Shown piece by piece: positions 62,201 through 64,000 of a stretch of DNA of 64,000 nucleotides. The stretch's first letter is position 1, and each line of letters begins with the position of its first letter. The position numbers and the translations under genes are program-made. A model generated the notes under the pieces. It did not search any database. It was not told the origin of the DNA and saw nothing but the letters and a program-made list of their open reading frames with translations. This stretch comes from Closterium sp. NIES-65. Lineage: Eukaryota > Streptophyta > Zygnematophyceae > Desmidiales > Closteriaceae. The stretch lies in assembly GCA_948144175.1 (NCBI GenBank), contig CANXME010002320.1:62001-126000 (forward strand). The letters are read 5' to 3'.

Positions 62201-63841
62201 CTCCCCAGATCTGGCCGACACTTTCACACCAACCCCTCCAACGGCGTTGCACTCCCCCTGGGATGCAGACCCCTCTCCAGCCTGCCCCCCACCGTGCCAC
62301 GCCAGCGCCGGCAGCTGCCACATAGATCTGTACACGTCCTTGCTCTCGTGCAGATCCCAAAGCACCCGATTGCCCAGCTTCCCCTTATAAGTGCGTGCCC
62401 CATCCGTGCTAGTGCTTACCCCAGACTTGCCAAGCTTACGGAGGGAGATGAGGTTGGCCTTGAGTTCAGGAACAAGAAGAACGTCGTGCAGCACCACCGG
62501 CTTGCCATCTGCTCCCTTAAACGCAGCTCGTCCCGCACCAGCCACCTTCAGCGCGTGTCCAGAGGCGGAGCACACCTCGTTGATCGGAGCAGCTCGTACG
62601 TCGTCCAGCAGGTCCTCGCGCGGCGTCATTGTCCAAGCAGCGCCTGTGTCCAACACCCAATAATCCAGGGGGTGCAGATCTGCTCCAGCCTTAGCAGATG
62701 CGTCTCCTTGCTCCCCCTTGTCTCCCATATGGAAGAATTGGCCCGCGGTGCGCTCCTTCTTCTTTTCCGCACCGCCGTTGCCCTTCGGGTTGTTGTCGGA
62801 CGAATCAGCGACCATGTTGGCGCCGTTTTTCTGGTTCCTCCGCGCGCCGCCATCCTGGTGACGATTCTGGGGGGTCCATCCATCGGGTTTCTTATAGCAC
62901 AAAAACCAGGGGTGCCCTTCCTTCTCACAATACCAGCAACTCCCTTTCATTTTGCCACCAGCACCCGACTTGCCTCCACGTCCGGATTTCGCACCGCGAC
63001 CCCAACCGGTACCTCCTTGTTGGTCGTTGGAGTCGTCGTCTTTCTTTGCACCGCGTCCAGCACCACCAAAGCCAAGTCCTTTGCCACGTCGGCTCCCTTG
63101 CATCCCGTAGCCGCTGCTGCCGTCGTCTCCACCCCTCAGTTGGCGGCGACGGAAGTCCTCCTCCAGAATCTTCGTCCGCACCCACTCGAGCGTCCACAAG
63201 CTCTGGTTCTGCGGCAGGCTCAATCCGCTCGTGAATTGAAGCCACGATTCCGGCAGCAGCGTGAGCATCTTCAGGCACCTGGTCTGCTCCGGTTAGGTGA
63301 TTCGCGCGGTCGCCAACTTCGCGTAGAGATCACGCATCTTGTCCAGGATAGGTTGCACCGGCTCTCCCTCGCTTAGGCGCAACGCGGACTGCTCCCTCTC
63401 CATCATGAGCGTCGCAGCGACGGAGGTAGGGGCGTGCAGCTCCTTCAACACCGTCCACGCCTTCGGACCGCACTCAACCTCCGGCAGCAGGTGCATGACG
63501 TGGTGACGCTGGTTCAGCTCCAAACTCTGCGACATCAAGTAGTAGCCAGCCGAGGCGCGCTCGTCCCAATCTTCCTGAAGGGCGGGGTCACTCGGTCTAG
63601 GCTCCTCCCCAATCATTAGTTTCAGCAAACCGATCTGACGGAAATAAAGTTGCATTTTCCAGGCCCAATCATCATAACCCTCACCATTCAACTTCTCGAC
63701 GGTGAAGTTTCTCAGCACCTCCTTGATCAGCGAGCCCTGGCTTGTTCGCGCTCCTCTTGGCGCTGAAACACCAGAATCATGGCTGCCGATACGATCTTGG
63801 GCTGAAGACTCACCAGCTACCGCCGAGGTGTTGCCCGCCAT
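59262..63841 (-). pseudogene. C7 gag-pol with one stop and one frameshift
   Basis: From ATG at 63841 the frame matches C1 through gag. A TAC to TAA change at about 63292 (in the ITYPEQ block) stops it after 182 codons. The frame then stays open past the zinc knuckle CWYCEKEGHPWFLC, protease LDTGAAWTM, integrase HMDLVGP, RTDRGGEF, SNGVAER and RT to YVDDILLFSSSM, where a one-base loss near 60231 shifts the frame. The remaining RT tail and RNase H (FTDATWAS, SSVESEYMAM, DFLTKRLADE) run to 59262. All catalytic residues remain. Confidence 0.92.
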
Positions 63842-63887
63842 AGCTACCTATAACGAGGATCACTATAACGCAGCTCTGATACCAGCT

Positions 63888-64000
63888 TGTTGGTGTAAGG
63901 GCCTAATAAACTCAAGCTATTAAGACTTTATCACACTTAAAACCTCTCCTCGGGGTCACCTCCAAGGGTCCTTAGGTGCCTGGTACAAGACCAGCCCCTA
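63888..64000 (-). repeat. C7 5' LTR, cut by window end
   Basis: Starts TGTTGGTGTAAGGGCC after the primer-binding site and continues beyond the window. Confidence 0.9.

Larger units (their letters stand above)
58345..64000 (-). mobile_element. Family C copy C7, nearly complete
   Basis: Minus strand: 5' LTR (64000 to 63888, cut by the window), primer-binding site TGGTATCAGAGC (63873-63884), gag-pol, polypurine tract, 3' LTR (59219 to 58345, broken). Only one stop and one frameshift separate it from an intact frame, so it is a young copy disabled recently. Confidence 0.9.

Overview
The window is eukaryotic, repeat-derived DNA in which almost every base can be assigned to LTR retrotransposons nested in one another. 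No host gene, rRNA, tRNA, CRISPR array or bacterial-type operon was found. Primer-binding sites resembling the initiator-tRNA-Met site of plant elements, several Copia (Ty1) lineages, a chromodomain Gypsy element and a Gypsy relic with a cytosine-5 DNA methyltransferase-like domain suggest a green-lineage genome. My guess is a streptophyte (charophyte) alga; this is inference from element content only.

Layout. (1) 1-23418: a GC-rich Copia family (family A) with very short LTRs (122-141 bp), minisatellite leaders between primer-binding site and gag, and Ala/Gly repeat spacers in pol. A1 (minus, 1-5297) runs off the left edge and carries a 247-bp solo LTR of another family in its leader. A2 (plus, 5790-9027) is an internally deleted gag-RT fusion. 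A3 (minus) is split by A4 (plus, 10193-22767), and A4 is itself split by a young Gypsy chromovirus, G1 (14611-19693), with perfect 5-bp target duplications. (2) 23419-41151: a second Copia family (family C) with 1.09-kb LTRs. C1 (minus, 23419-30258) is intact, with one 1526-residue gag-pol frame and nearly identical LTRs. C2, C3 and C4 are truncated copies around it, joined head-on; a Gypsy integrase relic (G2) and a roughly 36-bp minisatellite lie between C2 and C3. (3) 41152-48503: a Copia relic (F), a heavily decayed Gypsy element (G3) whose pol relic contains the methyltransferase-like domain between protease and RT, a GTCGAC-rich insertion inside that domain, and a second minisatellite array. 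(4) 48504-64000: more family C copies (C5, C6, C8, C7), including a solo LTR inside a solo LTR inside a gag gene, each with its own target duplication.

How the parts relate. Gag packages element RNA, protease matures the polyprotein, RT/RNase H copies RNA primed at the tRNA site next to the 5' LTR, and integrase inserts the cDNA with a 5-bp target duplication. Only C1 appears able to supply all of these. G1 has lost the RT core yet has young LTRs. The remaining copies carry stops, frameshifts, lost catalytic residues or deletions. Insertion order can be read from nesting: A3, then A4, then G1; C5 gag, then a plus solo LTR, then a minus solo LTR. All functional statements come from motif reading; no database search was run.
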